In this document: positions 1-5,759 of the stretch, in pieces
Numbering within the stretch: the first letter of the stretch is position 1
Layout of the letters: each line of letters starts with the position of its first letter
Assembly: GCA_016210425.1 (NCBI GenBank)
Contig: JACQUE010000205.1
Location: 1-5,759, forward strand
DNA length: 5,759 nt
Direction: 5' to 3'
From: Chloroflexota bacterium
GTDB lineage: Bacteria; Chloroflexota; Dehalococcoidia; JACQUE01
Notes under the pieces: generated by a model
What the model saw: only the letters and a program-made list of their open reading frames with translations
Databases searched by the model: none
Told to the model about the DNA's origin: nothing
Position numbers and translations under genes: made by a program

Positions 1-53
1 GAATTACCTTTGGGTCGCAAAGATCATCATGGCTTCCGCTTTCGCCCCTTAAA

Positions 54-1145
54 CTACATCCTCTCGATCTCTTGCAGCAGCGCCGGCAGCAGGTCCTTCT
101 CATCGACCGTGCGAAAGACCTCGCCGTGCTTGTAGATGACGCCCCGGCCCTTGCCGCCGGCGATGCCGATGTCGGCGTCGCGGCTCTCGCCAGGACCGTT
201 GACGACGCAGCCCATGACGGCCACCTTGAGTGGTTTATTAAGCTTGCGCAGGTGCTCGTTCACCTGATTGGCCAGACCGATGATGTCGATCTCGGCGCGG
301 CCGCAGGAGGGGCAGGAGACCATCGTGACGCCCCGGTAGCGCAGGTTCAGCGCGCCCAGGATTTGGTAGCAGGCATCTATCTCCAAGCAGGGGTCGCCGG
401 TTAAGGAGACCCGGATCGTGTCGCCGATGCCCTCGGCCAGGAGGATGCCCATCCCGACTGCGCTGCGGATGGAGCCGGGGCCGGGCAAGCCGGCCTCGGT
501 GACGCCCAGGTGCAGCGGGTAGGGGATGAGCGGCGCGATCTTGCGGTAGGCCCCCACCATCGTCGGTACGTCGAAGGCCTTAAGGGATATCTTGATGAGG
601 TCGAAGTCCATCTTCTCCAGCAGATCGATCTCCCAGAGAGCCGCATCCACCATGCGGTCGACGATAGTCGGCTCCGGCCCCAGGTCGCGGTAAGGCTTCT
701 TGGGCAGGCTACCGAAGTTGACGCCGATGCGGATTGGCACCGACCGCTCCTTCGCCCTCGCCACCACGGTCTGCACCTTGCGCTCGTCGGTTATGTTGCC
801 AGGGTTCAGGCGCAGGGCATGCACGCCGCCGTCGAGGGCGGCCAGGGCCAGCCGGTAGTCGAAGTGGATGTCGGCGACGATGGGCACCGGCGAGCGGTCG
901 ACGATCTCGGGGATGGCTTTGGCCGCGTCCATGTCCGGCACGGCCACGCGCACGATCTCGCAGCCGTTGACGGCGAGGTCATAAACCTGGCGCAGCGTGG
1001 CCTCAGCATCCCTGGTATCGGTGTTGGTCATCGACTGGACGACCACGGGCGCTCCGCCACCCACCTGCACGTCGCCGATCATCAGGGCCTTGGATGGTCG
1101 CCGGGGCGCTAGGGTCAGGGGCTGGGTGATGTGCGCTTCGGTCAA
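54..1145 (-). CDS. ispG: 4-hydroxy-3-methylbut-2-en-1-yl diphosphate synthase (IspG/GcpE)
   Basis: IspG reduces the cyclic intermediate MEcPP to HMBPP, the second-last step of the MEP pathway, using a [4Fe-4S] cluster. I start it at the TTG at 1145, giving 363 aa. The TIM-barrel part is clear: VQSMTNTDTRD (36-46), ADIHFDYRLAL (91-101), LRLNPGNI (111-118), IRIGVNFGSL (138-147), and LGVTEAG (213-219). The cluster domain has SCPSCGR (277-283) and MGCVVNGPGES (311-321), giving Cys278, Cys281 and Cys313 plus Glu320 as the fourth ligand. There is no extra domain between barrel and cluster part, so this is the short E. coli-like form. A TTG at 1196 would also be in frame, but it adds 17 residues inside rseP and lacks a ribosome site. 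The chosen TTG follows the rseP TGA by one base, with a weak GGGG 7 nt upstream. Confidence 0.96.
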   Translation of the reverse strand: MTEAHITQPLTLAPRRPSKALMIGDVQVGGGAPVVVQSMTNTDTRDAEATLRQVYDLAVNGCEIVRVAVPDMDAAKAIPEIVDRSPVPIVADIHFDYRLALAALDGGVHALRLNPGNITDERKVQTVVARAKERSVPIRIGVNFGSLPKKPYRDLGPEPTIVDRMVDAALWEIDLLEKMDFDLIKISLKAFDVPTMVGAYRKIAPLIPYPLHLGVTEAGLPGPGSIRSAVGMGILLAEGIGDTIRVSLTGDPCLEIDACYQILGALNLRYRGVTMVSCPSCGRAEIDIIGLANQVNEHLRKLNKPLKVAVMGCVVNGPGESRDADIGIAGGKGRGVIYKHGEVFRTVDEKDLLPALLQEIERM

Positions 1146-1146
1146 T

Positions 1147-2220
1147 TCACAGCCCCGTGCCACGGATGATGCGGAGGATATCGAAGTAGCTGACAATGAA
1201 AACGAGCGTCAGCAGGACGACGAGGCCGATCAGGTGCACAAGCCCCTCGCGCTCCGGCGGAATGCGTTTCCCCCGCCGGGCGGCCTCGAGCACGACGAAG
1301 AAGACGCGCCCTCCATCCAGCATCGGGATGGGCAGTATGTTAATTATGGCCAGGTTAAGGCTAAGGAAGGCGGTCCAGTCGAGGAGATTGGCGACGCCGC
1401 TCCGGGCCACCTCACCGGTCATCTGGGCGATGCCGATGGGACCTGTAACTATTGCCCCTTGGGGCTTGTTCTTTTTGATGAGGATAGACTCCAGCGAGTT
1501 CTTCATCAGGACGAAGCTGTCGCCCGTCTTGCGCACCGCTTTCGGTATAGCGCGCCAAAAGGGGTCAGAAGCCGACTCCGTGCGCGGGTTGGCCAGGGCG
1601 ATGCCAATGCCGATAGGCCCCTGCCCCTGCGGGGGAGCCCATCGCGGCACAAGATGCACCACCACCTGCTCCCAACGGCCCCGCTGTGCGACCACCTTGG
1701 TATCGGCGCCAAGATTGAGGTTCACGGCGACGAAGAGGTCGTCGAGGCCACGGATGCGGCGGCCGTCCACGCTGGTTATCACGTCGCTGGACTTCAGGCC
1801 GGCCTGCTCAGCCGGGGAGCCGGGGGCAACTTGCTGGACCATGACCTGCCCGCGCTGGACCTGCTGAGGGACCATGAAGGCGATGCTGAACAGCAGGATC
1901 GGCAGGAGAGCGTTCATGATGGAGCCGGCGCTGAGGACGAGCAGGCGCGTGGGAATGCTCTTGCCGGCGAGGCTCCCCTGCACACTCGGGTCCTCCTCAC
2001 CGGCCATCTTCACGAAGCCGCCGAGGGGCACCAGGTTAACGGAGTAAACGGTCTCGCCCCGGCGGATGCCGAAGAGTCGCGGCGGATAGCCGACTCCGAA
2101 CTCCAGGACCTTGACGCCGGCGCGCTTGGCGGTAACGAAGTGGCCCAACTCGTGGGCCAAGACCAGCACCACCAGGATCGCCAGGAAATAGCCTAGGGTG
2201 GCCAGAAACGAGGGACTCAT
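1147..2220 (-). CDS. rseP: RseP-type site-2 intramembrane zinc metalloprotease
   Basis: This family (M50) cuts substrates within the membrane, for example anti-sigma factors or leftover signal peptides; the substrate here is unknown. The 357-aa protein has a first membrane helix carrying the zinc motif HELGH (23-27). NLVPLGGFVKMAGE (62-75) follows, then a second hydrophobic segment (about 91-117). A single PDZ domain spans roughly 122-190, with SPAEQAGLKSSDVI as its characteristic core. A third hydrophobic segment holds NILPIPMLDGGR (294-305), including the zinc ligand Asp302, and a last helix is near 327-345. One PDZ domain and about 360 residues match the Gram-positive or Chloroflexota form rather than the two-PDZ E. 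coli form. The ATG start has AGGA 7 nt upstream, overlapping the dxr stop; the two genes are 9 nt apart. The context supports an envelope role. Confidence 0.95.
   Translation of the reverse strand: MSPSFLATLGYFLAILVVLVLAHELGHFVTAKRAGVKVLEFGVGYPPRLFGIRRGETVYSVNLVPLGGFVKMAGEEDPSVQGSLAGKSIPTRLLVLSAGSIMNALLPILLFSIAFMVPQQVQRGQVMVQQVAPGSPAEQAGLKSSDVITSVDGRRIRGLDDLFVAVNLNLGADTKVVAQRGRWEQVVVHLVPRWAPPQGQGPIGIGIALANPRTESASDPFWRAIPKAVRKTGDSFVLMKNSLESILIKKNKPQGAIVTGPIGIAQMTGEVARSGVANLLDWTAFLSLNLAIINILPIPMLDGGRVFFVVLEAARRGKRIPPEREGLVHLIGLVVLLTLVFIVSYFDILRIIRGTGL
1153..1156 (-). promoter_or_regulatory. Weak ribosome binding site of ispG
   Basis: GGGG within the last codons of rseP lies 7 nt before the TTG at 1145. 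It is a poor match to the Shine-Dalgarno consensus. The one-base gap between the rseP stop and this TTG suggests that translation of ispG depends on ribosomes arriving from rseP. Confidence 0.35.
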
Positions 2221-2229
2221 CGGAATATC

Positions 2230-3378
2230 CTAGCCTTCCACCAACTCCCGGACTCGCTCGCGGGCCCAGGCATCCGCCGCCAGCACCTCATCCAGAGAAG
2301 GCTTCGCCGTCCCGACGTGGGCATCCAGGACACGGCGCACCAGCACCGCGATGTCGCCGAAACCGACGCGCCCCTGAAGAAAGAGGCCGACTGCCGCCTC
2401 ATCGGCGCCGTTCAGGACTGCCGGATAAGTGCCGCCTGTCCGCCCCGCTTCAATAGCCAGCCCCAGACAGGGGTAGCGGCGCTCGTCAACCTGTTCAAAG
2501 GTCAGGTTGAGATGCCCCGACAGGTCAAGCTGCCCGAAGCTCCTATTGGGCCAGCGCAGCGGATAAGAGAGAGCGTACTGAATGGGCAGACGCATATCGG
2601 GAGGACCAAGCTGGGCCTTCAGCGAACCGTCAACGAACTCGACCATCGAGTGGATGATGCTCTGGCGGTGAATTAGGATGTCGATTTTGTCTAGTGGCAG
2701 CCCAAATAACCAGTGAGCCTCCAGAGTCTCCAGGCCTTTGTTCATCAGGGTCGCCGAATCGATGGTTATCTTTTCGCCCATGAGCCAGGTTGGGTGCTTT
2801 AGGGCATCGGCAGCCGTAGCCACCGCCAGCGTATCAAGAGGCCGGTCTCGGAATGCGCCGCCGGAGGCTGTCAGGATCAGGCGAGAGACGCCCTTGCAGC
2901 CATCACTCTCGGCGCCCTCGCCGCGCAGGCATTGCCAGATAGCGCTGTGCTCGCTATCAATTGGCAGGAGCGAGGCTCCCGTCCGGCGGGCGGCCTCTGT
3001 CACGAGGGCTCCCGCCATAACAAGGACCTCCTTGTTGGCCAGCGCCACGGGCTTACCCTGCTCCAAGGCTGCTAGCGCCGGTTTGAGCCCCGCCTTGCCG
3101 GACGTCGCCACAACCACCATATCCACATCCGCGGCAACGGCCATCTCCTCAAGAGACACCTCCTCACAGCCGGCAGCCCGGAAGGCATCCTGGCCATCCT
3201 TCACGTCGCTGCAGCAAAAAAGCCTTGGCTTGAATTCCCGGACCTGCTCCAGCAGGAGGTCTCGATTTCTTCCGGCCGCCAAGGCTGTCACTCGGAGGTG
3301 CTCAGGAAAAGCGCGAGCAACATCCAGGGTCTGCCTACCGATAGAGCCGGTTGAGCCGAGAACGGCCAACTTCTTCAT
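2230..3378 (-). CDS. dxr: 1-deoxy-D-xylulose 5-phosphate reductoisomerase
   Basis: Dxr rearranges and reduces DXP to 2-C-methyl-D-erythritol 4-phosphate with NADPH, the first committed step of the MEP isoprenoid pathway. It is a cytoplasmic, metal-dependent enzyme and the target of fosmidomycin. The 382-aa protein opens with the NADPH-binding GSTGSIGRQT (8-17). LANKE is at 113-117, and the metal ligands Asp141 and Glu143 lie in DSEHSA. ASGGAF (171-176) and His195 bind substrate. SATLMNKGLE (208-217) supplies Asn213, Lys214 and the third metal ligand Glu217; HRQSIIHSMVEF (237-248) and GPPDMRLPIQYAL complete the core. The reading frame stays open 113 codons further upstream across cdsA, but the ATG at 3378 is clearly the start: it begins the conserved N-terminus, has AGGA 8 nt upstream, and overlaps the cdsA stop as ATGA. 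Confidence 0.98.
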   Translation of the reverse strand: MKKLAVLGSTGSIGRQTLDVARAFPEHLRVTALAAGRNRDLLLEQVREFKPRLFCCSDVKDGQDAFRAAGCEEVSLEEMAVAADVDMVVVATSGKAGLKPALAALEQGKPVALANKEVLVMAGALVTEAARRTGASLLPIDSEHSAIWQCLRGEGAESDGCKGVSRLILTASGGAFRDRPLDTLAVATAADALKHPTWLMGEKITIDSATLMNKGLETLEAHWLFGLPLDKIDILIHRQSIIHSMVEFVDGSLKAQLGPPDMRLPIQYALSYPLRWPNRSFGQLDLSGHLNLTFEQVDERRYPCLGLAIEAGRTGGTYPAVLNGADEAAVGLFLQGRVGFGDIAVLVRRVLDAHVGTAKPSLDEVLAADAWARERVRELVEG

Positions 3379-4178
3379 AGAGCCGTTCCTGTCAATATAT
3401 ACATTGCATAATAGTATACCATAACGACCACAAGCAGTAGGCTGTCCATGCGGTCCAGGAAGCCACCATGGCCTGGAAGGAAGACCCCCGCCTCCTTGAC
3501 CCCCGCCCCCCGCTTCAGCGCCGACTCCGCCAGGTCTCCCATCTCCGCAAATATGGGGATCAGCGCGCCTAGAAGGGCCGTGTGGGGCCAGGACAGCGGC
3601 AGGTCGAAGAGGGGACTCAGGACGAAGGTGGCTGCCAGGCCACCGGCGAAGCCTCCGATGGCCCCCTCCCACGTCTTCTGCGGACTGATCTGCGGCGCCA
3701 TGCGATGCCTGCCCCACTTGGAGCCGACCATGTAGGCGGCGCTATCGGTGGCGAAGGTGGCAAGAAGGGCAAGGAAGACCCAGTAGCGGCCGTGGTCGAG
3801 GTCTCTGAGGAACAGCGGATAGCGTAGGAGCCAGCCCAGGTAGAGGAAGCCGGCGACGGTCCAGGCCCAGCCGGCGGCAGCATGCTCGATGCGCGAGAAC
3901 ATGATGGCGACCAGGAACGCGATGATAGCAGCCGCAACCAGCGACGTCGTGCCGAAGGGTGACCTTCCCTGCGACTCGACAACAAGGTATACGACGCCGG
4001 CGATGCCGACGAAGGCCAGAGGCTTGCCTCGGGTGGCCTCGGAGAGGTTGAAGAACTCGCGGGCCGCGCCGGCAGCGGCTACCGCTACGACTATGGTGAA
4101 CCAGGGGTGCCCGAACCAGACGGCCACGCCCAGGATAGGCATGGCTATGATGGCGCTTGCTAATCTCTTGGCCAGCAA
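3375..4178 (-). CDS. cdsA: Phosphatidate cytidylyltransferase (CDP-diacylglycerol synthase)
   Basis: CdsA converts phosphatidate and CTP to CDP-diacylglycerol, the branch point for bacterial phospholipids, in the cytoplasmic membrane. The 267-aa protein is mostly hydrophobic, with several membrane segments (for example 8-35, 55-68, 78-94, 103-118, 132-150, 173-190, 200-213 and 246-263). The conserved motif TDSAAYMVGSKWGRH (144-158) followed by SPQKTWEG (165-172) is present. The C-terminal signature runs from GDLAES (214-219) through KRGAGVKEAG to LPGHGGFLDRMD (234-245). Where the family signature has Lys-Asp, this protein has Lys228-Glu229; the other signature residues are intact. The start is TTG, with GGAG 5 nt upstream, and gives the family-like N-terminus MLAKRLASA. 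Its TGA stop overlaps the dxr ATG. Confidence 0.95.
   Translation of the reverse strand: MLAKRLASAIIAMPILGVAVWFGHPWFTIVVAVAAAGAAREFFNLSEATRGKPLAFVGIAGVVYLVVESQGRSPFGTTSLVAAAIIAFLVAIMFSRIEHAAAGWAWTVAGFLYLGWLLRYPLFLRDLDHGRYWVFLALLATFATDSAAYMVGSKWGRHRMAPQISPQKTWEGAIGGFAGGLAATFVLSPLFDLPLSWPHTALLGALIPIFAEMGDLAESALKRGAGVKEAGVFLPGHGGFLDRMDSLLLVVVMVYYYAMYILTGTAL
3413..3421 (-). promoter_or_regulatory. Possible extended -10 promoter for dxr (weak)
   Basis: Within the last codons of cdsA the minus strand reads TGGTATACT, which matches an extended -10 (TG-N-TATAAT with one mismatch). It would start transcripts some 28 nt before the dxr ATG. No acceptable -35 lies 16-18 bp upstream. The local A+T richness partly follows from the codons for VYYYAMYI, so this may be chance. 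Confidence 0.2.
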
Positions 4179-4180
4179 TT

Positions 4181-4187
4181 CCTCTCC
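4181..4187 (-). promoter_or_regulatory. Ribosome binding site of cdsA
   Basis: GGAGAGG precedes the TTG at 4178, with GGAG spaced 5 nt from it. This site, together with the N-terminal match to the family, decides the TTG start over the first in-frame ATG at codon 13. Confidence 0.65.
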
Positions 4188-4207
4188 GCTCGGCTTTGCT
4201 CCTGGCT

Positions 4208-4237
4208 ACAAAACAAGCCCAAGAATCGCTCTTGGGC
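4208..4237 (-). terminator. Intrinsic terminator or attenuator between uppS and cdsA
   Basis: Read on the minus strand, GCCCAAGA, a 5-nt loop GCGAT and TCTTGGGC form a perfect 8-bp stem (arms 4230-4237 and 4217-4224). Two further G-U pairs can extend it. The T-rich run TTGTTTTGT (4208-4216) follows at once, the layout of a Rho-independent terminator. It lies 42 nt after the uppS stop and 29 nt before the cdsA start. The T-run is broken by two G residues, so it may be leaky, lowering rather than ending expression of the downstream genes. On the + strand no T-run follows, so it should work only in the gene direction. Confidence 0.65.
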
Positions 4238-4279
4238 CCCTCGCTGCCGATGCTGCCCCGCCGCGTATGACCGTGGCCG

Positions 4280-5137
4280 CTACCTCGATTCCTGCACCCT
4301 CGCCGGGCTGCCGCCCTCGCCGGCCATGCCCACGAGGGAAAGCCTTGGCGAAGCGCTCCCTCCGGGCAGCCCTCCGAAACGGCGCTGGCGGCGGCTGTAA
4401 GCGATCAAGGCGTCCCGCATGTCTTCCACGCCGAAGTCGGGCCAGAACACGGGAGTCGAGTAATACTCGCTGTAGGCGGCCTGCCAGATAAGGAAGTTGC
4501 TCAGCCTCATCTCGCCGGCGGTGCGAATGATCAGGTCCGGGTCAGGCAGCCCAGCAGTGTAGAGATAGCTGGATAGGAGCTCCTCGTTGACCTGGTCGGG
4601 GCAGACTCCATCCTGCAGCATGTTGCGGATGGCCCCCAGGATCTCGGCCCGTCCACCGTAGTTGAAGGCGACGCACATTGTGATGCGTGTATTATCCTTC
4701 GTTAGCTCCACGGCCTGCCGCATCTCGTCCTGAAGCCGTCGCGGCAGCCCCTCGAGGCTACCCAGGTGGACGATGCGGACGCCCTCCCGATTGAGGTTCC
4801 CTGTTTCCCTCCGAATAGCGCGGCCCAGTATCTGCATTAAGCTGCGCACCTCTGTCTTAGGCCGCCCCCAGTTCTCAGTGGAGAATGCGTAGAAGGTCAC
4901 GCACTGGACGCCAAAATCGGCAGCAGTATGGATGATGCGGCGGATGTTCTCCGTCCCAGCCTTGTGGCCCACTATGCGAGGCCGGTTATGCTTCTTCGCC
5001 CAACGGCCGTTGCCGTCCATGATGATGGCCACGTGAGCGGGCACCTGCTCCGGCCGAAGCCCCAGCCGTTCCAAACGAGCCGCCTCTTCATTGGCGGCTC
5101 CAGCTTGCCCACACCCCTGCACTGGATCGCTTATCAA
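4280..5137 (-). CDS. uppS: Undecaprenyl diphosphate synthase (cis-prenyltransferase)
   Basis: UppS adds IPP units in cis to farnesyl diphosphate to make C55 undecaprenyl diphosphate, the lipid carrier for peptidoglycan and other wall polymers. It acts at the cytoplasmic face of the membrane. HVAIIMDGNGRWAKK (residues 35-49) holds the catalytic Asp41. His58 lies in GHKAG, FSTENW is at 85-90, and DLIIRTAGEMRLSNFL (201-216) carries the diphosphate-binding Arg205 and Arg211. The family core ends at RRQRRFGG (249-256). Another 29 residues, rich in Gly, Ser and Arg, follow and are encoded by repeat-rich DNA, making the protein 285 aa against about 250 usually. The start is TTG, chosen because GGAGGT inside the end of frr lies 8 nt upstream and the start falls 4 nt after the frr stop. 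A GTG at codon 6 is a less likely start. Confidence 0.97.
   Translation of the reverse strand: MISDPVQGCGQAGAANEEAARLERLGLRPEQVPAHVAIIMDGNGRWAKKHNRPRIVGHKAGTENIRRIIHTAADFGVQCVTFYAFSTENWGRPKTEVRSLMQILGRAIRRETGNLNREGVRIVHLGSLEGLPRRLQDEMRQAVELTKDNTRITMCVAFNYGGRAEILGAIRNMLQDGVCPDQVNEELLSSYLYTAGLPDPDLIIRTAGEMRLSNFLIWQAAYSEYYSTPVFWPDFGVEDMRDALIAYSRRQRRFGGLPGGSASPRLSLVGMAGEGGSPARVQESR
4297..4372. repeat. Small nested repeats in the 3' end of uppS
   Basis: The + strand reads CCCTCGCCGG at 4297-4306 and again at 4314-4323, a perfect 10-bp direct repeat with a 17-bp period. GGGCTGCC at 4305-4312 is the inverted partner of GGCAGCCC at 4365-4372. CCCTCG at 4314-4319 pairs with CGAGGG at 4333-4338, nested inside the larger inverted pair. 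The block encodes the UppS tail beyond the point where the family normally ends. It could be a dispersed palindromic element that has slid into the gene end, or simply GC-rich low-complexity DNA. The repeats are seen; the element idea is inference. Confidence 0.4.
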
Positions 5138-5141
5138 CTGC

Positions 5142-5699
5142 CTAGACCTCCAGTAGCTCCGCTTCCTTGGCCTTGCTGAGGCTATCCACCTCGTCGACGA
5201 AGAGGCCGGTCAAGCCCTGAAGCTGTTCCAGCAGGCGCTTGTGCTCGTCCTCGGAGATATCCTTGCTCTTCTCCATATCGCGCAGCTTGTCAGCCGCATC
5301 CCTCCTGACGTTGCGGATGGCGACCCGACCATCCTCGGCCCGCTTGTGCACCAGCTTGACCATCTCCCTGCGCCGCTCCTCGCTGAGCTGGGGGATGGGG
5401 AGTCTGATCAAGGTCCCATCGCTCACCGGATTCAGCCCCAGATCGGCCTTGAGGATCGCCTTCTCAATGGCGCCCACGGCATGTCTGTCCCACGGCTGGA
5501 TGACAATGAGGCGCGGCTCGGGGGCGGTGATTGTGGCAAGCTGGCTGAGAGGGGTTGGAGCCCCGTAGTAGTCAGCCTTTATCTGATCCACCAGGCCAGT
5601 ACGGGCACGACCGGTACGTATGGACGTCATCTCACGCTCGACGGCGTCCAGCGTCTTCCGCATCCTTTCCTCGGCGTCTGCCAGAACCTCCGTGGCCAT
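5142..5699 (-). CDS. frr: Ribosome recycling factor (RRF)
   Basis: RRF works with EF-G to split the post-termination ribosome so the subunits can be reused. It is a cytoplasmic protein and usually essential. The product is 185 aa, the same length as E. coli RRF. The N-terminal helix of the three-helix domain I carries the typical SIRTGRA segment (residues 26-32). The beta domain II spans roughly residues 33-105, with DYYGAPTPLSQLA at 43-55. The long C-terminal helices contain the hallmark RVAIRNVRRDA at 125-135, including the conserved Arg129 and Arg132, followed by a charged KSKDISEDE turn. The ATG start has AGAGGA 6 nt upstream. It lies 15 nt after the pyrH stop and 4 nt before the uppS start, so it is part of the operon. 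Nothing is missing or odd. Confidence 0.98.
   Translation of the reverse strand: MATEVLADAEERMRKTLDAVEREMTSIRTGRARTGLVDQIKADYYGAPTPLSQLATITAPEPRLIVIQPWDRHAVGAIEKAILKADLGLNPVSDGTLIRLPIPQLSEERRREMVKLVHKRAEDGRVAIRNVRRDAADKLRDMEKSKDISEDEHKRLLEQLQGLTGLFVDEVDSLSKAKEAELLEV
5146..5151 (-). promoter_or_regulatory. Ribosome binding site of uppS
   Basis: A full-consensus GGAGGT lies in the last codons of frr, 8 nt before the TTG at 5137. It decides the non-ATG start of uppS and suggests that ribosomes finishing frr reload directly on uppS. Confidence 0.75.
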
Positions 5700-5714
5700 A
5701 GGGCATCCTCTCTA

Positions 5715-5759
5715 TCAGTCGCTGCTAGTGACCAGGGTTCCTATCGGCTCCCCACAAAC
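5715..5759 (-). CDS. pyrH: UMP kinase, C-terminal end only (partial)
   Basis: Only the last 14 codons and a TGA stop lie in the window; the gene enters from the right edge. The readable tail is VCGEPIGTLVTSSD. The G-E-P-I-G-T-L-V string is typical of the C-terminus of bacterial UMP kinase (PyrH), which phosphorylates UMP to UDP in the cytoplasm. The identification also rests on context, because pyrH directly precedes frr in a great many bacteria. The stop lies 15 nt before the frr ATG, so the two are very probably co-transcribed. The fragment is too short to judge activity. Seen: the tail and stop. Inferred: the identity of the gene. Confidence 0.8.
   Translation of the reverse strand, partial: VCGEPIGTLVTSSD

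Larger units (their letters stand above)
4179..4279. other. Intergenic gap between uppS and cdsA
   Basis: This 101-bp stretch is the only real gap between genes in the window; all other junctions overlap or are 15 nt or shorter. It contains the terminator-like hairpin and, at its cdsA end, the cdsA ribosome binding site. I see no convincing -35/-10 pair after the hairpin, so cdsA onward probably relies on read-through or on a promoter I cannot recognise. Confidence 0.6.

Noticed and set aside
25..34. ATG-ATG start on the minus strand after ispG
   Set aside because: The frame stops after 8 codons and is not preceded by a well-spaced ribosome binding site.
997..2196. Long plus-strand open frame of 399 codons opposite rseP and ispG
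   Set aside because: It lies antisense to two well-conserved enzymes. The predicted protein is rich in His, Asp, Glu and Ala with no recognisable domain, typical of the shadow of GC-rich genes.
3390..3395. Perfect TTGACA (-35-like) just before dxr on the minus strand
   Set aside because: The hexamer 17 bp downstream is AAGTTG, inside dxr, so there is no matching -10.
2738..3424. Plus-strand open frame of 228 codons opposite dxr
   Set aside because: Ser/Arg/Ala-rich antisense shadow of dxr with no known motif.
3379..3717. 113-codon upstream extension of dxr
   Set aside because: It runs in another frame through conserved cdsA codons and is low-complexity (Gly, Pro, Arg). The dxr ATG at 3378 begins the conserved NADPH-binding N-terminus and has a ribosome site.
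3889..4491. Plus-strand open frame of 200 codons spanning the uppS/cdsA gap
   Set aside because: It crosses the gap and both flanking genes on the opposite strand, ends in Arg/Pro-rich low complexity and shows no domain.

Overview
The window holds a compact housekeeping operon, read entirely from the minus strand, from a GC-rich bacterium. In transcription order (right to left) it contains the last codons of pyrH, then frr, uppS, cdsA, dxr, rseP and ispG. The order frr-uppS-cdsA-dxr-rseP-ispG is known from several bacterial lineages, notably Dehalococcoidia (Chloroflexota) and some Clostridia. From the gene order, the high GC content and the protein style I lean towards a Dehalococcoidia-like Chloroflexota bacterium. 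This is an inference, and a high-GC Firmicute is not excluded.

Layout: 5715-5759 is the C-terminal end of UMP kinase (pyrH). 5142-5699 is ribosome recycling factor (frr). 4280-5137 is undecaprenyl diphosphate synthase (uppS), which starts on TTG and carries an unusual GC-rich C-terminal tail. 4179-4279 is the only sizeable gap and contains a good intrinsic-terminator-like hairpin. 3375-4178 is CDP-diacylglycerol synthase (cdsA), also starting on TTG. 2230-3378 is DXP reductoisomerase (dxr), overlapping cdsA by ATGA. 1147-2220 is a site-2 protease of the RseP type with one PDZ domain. 54-1145 is the [4Fe-4S] enzyme IspG, best started on a TTG one base after the rseP stop. 1-53 is spacer before whatever follows ispG.

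The genes fit together as an envelope-building unit. Dxr and IspG are an early and a late step of the MEP pathway to IPP and DMAPP. UppS condenses those units into the C55 lipid carrier for cell-wall synthesis. CdsA makes the activated phospholipid precursor. RseP cleaves membrane proteins in the same envelope. PyrH (pyrimidine nucleotides) and Frr (ribosome recycling) are the usual upstream partners. Apart from the uppS/cdsA gap, genes are 15 nt or less apart or overlap, so translational coupling is likely.

I saw no mobile element, CRISPR array, RNA gene or unknown system. The points worth a second look are small: the hairpin and repeat-rich patch at the uppS/cdsA junction, three TTG starts among six genes, a KD-to-KE change in the CdsA signature, and a possible internal promoter before dxr.
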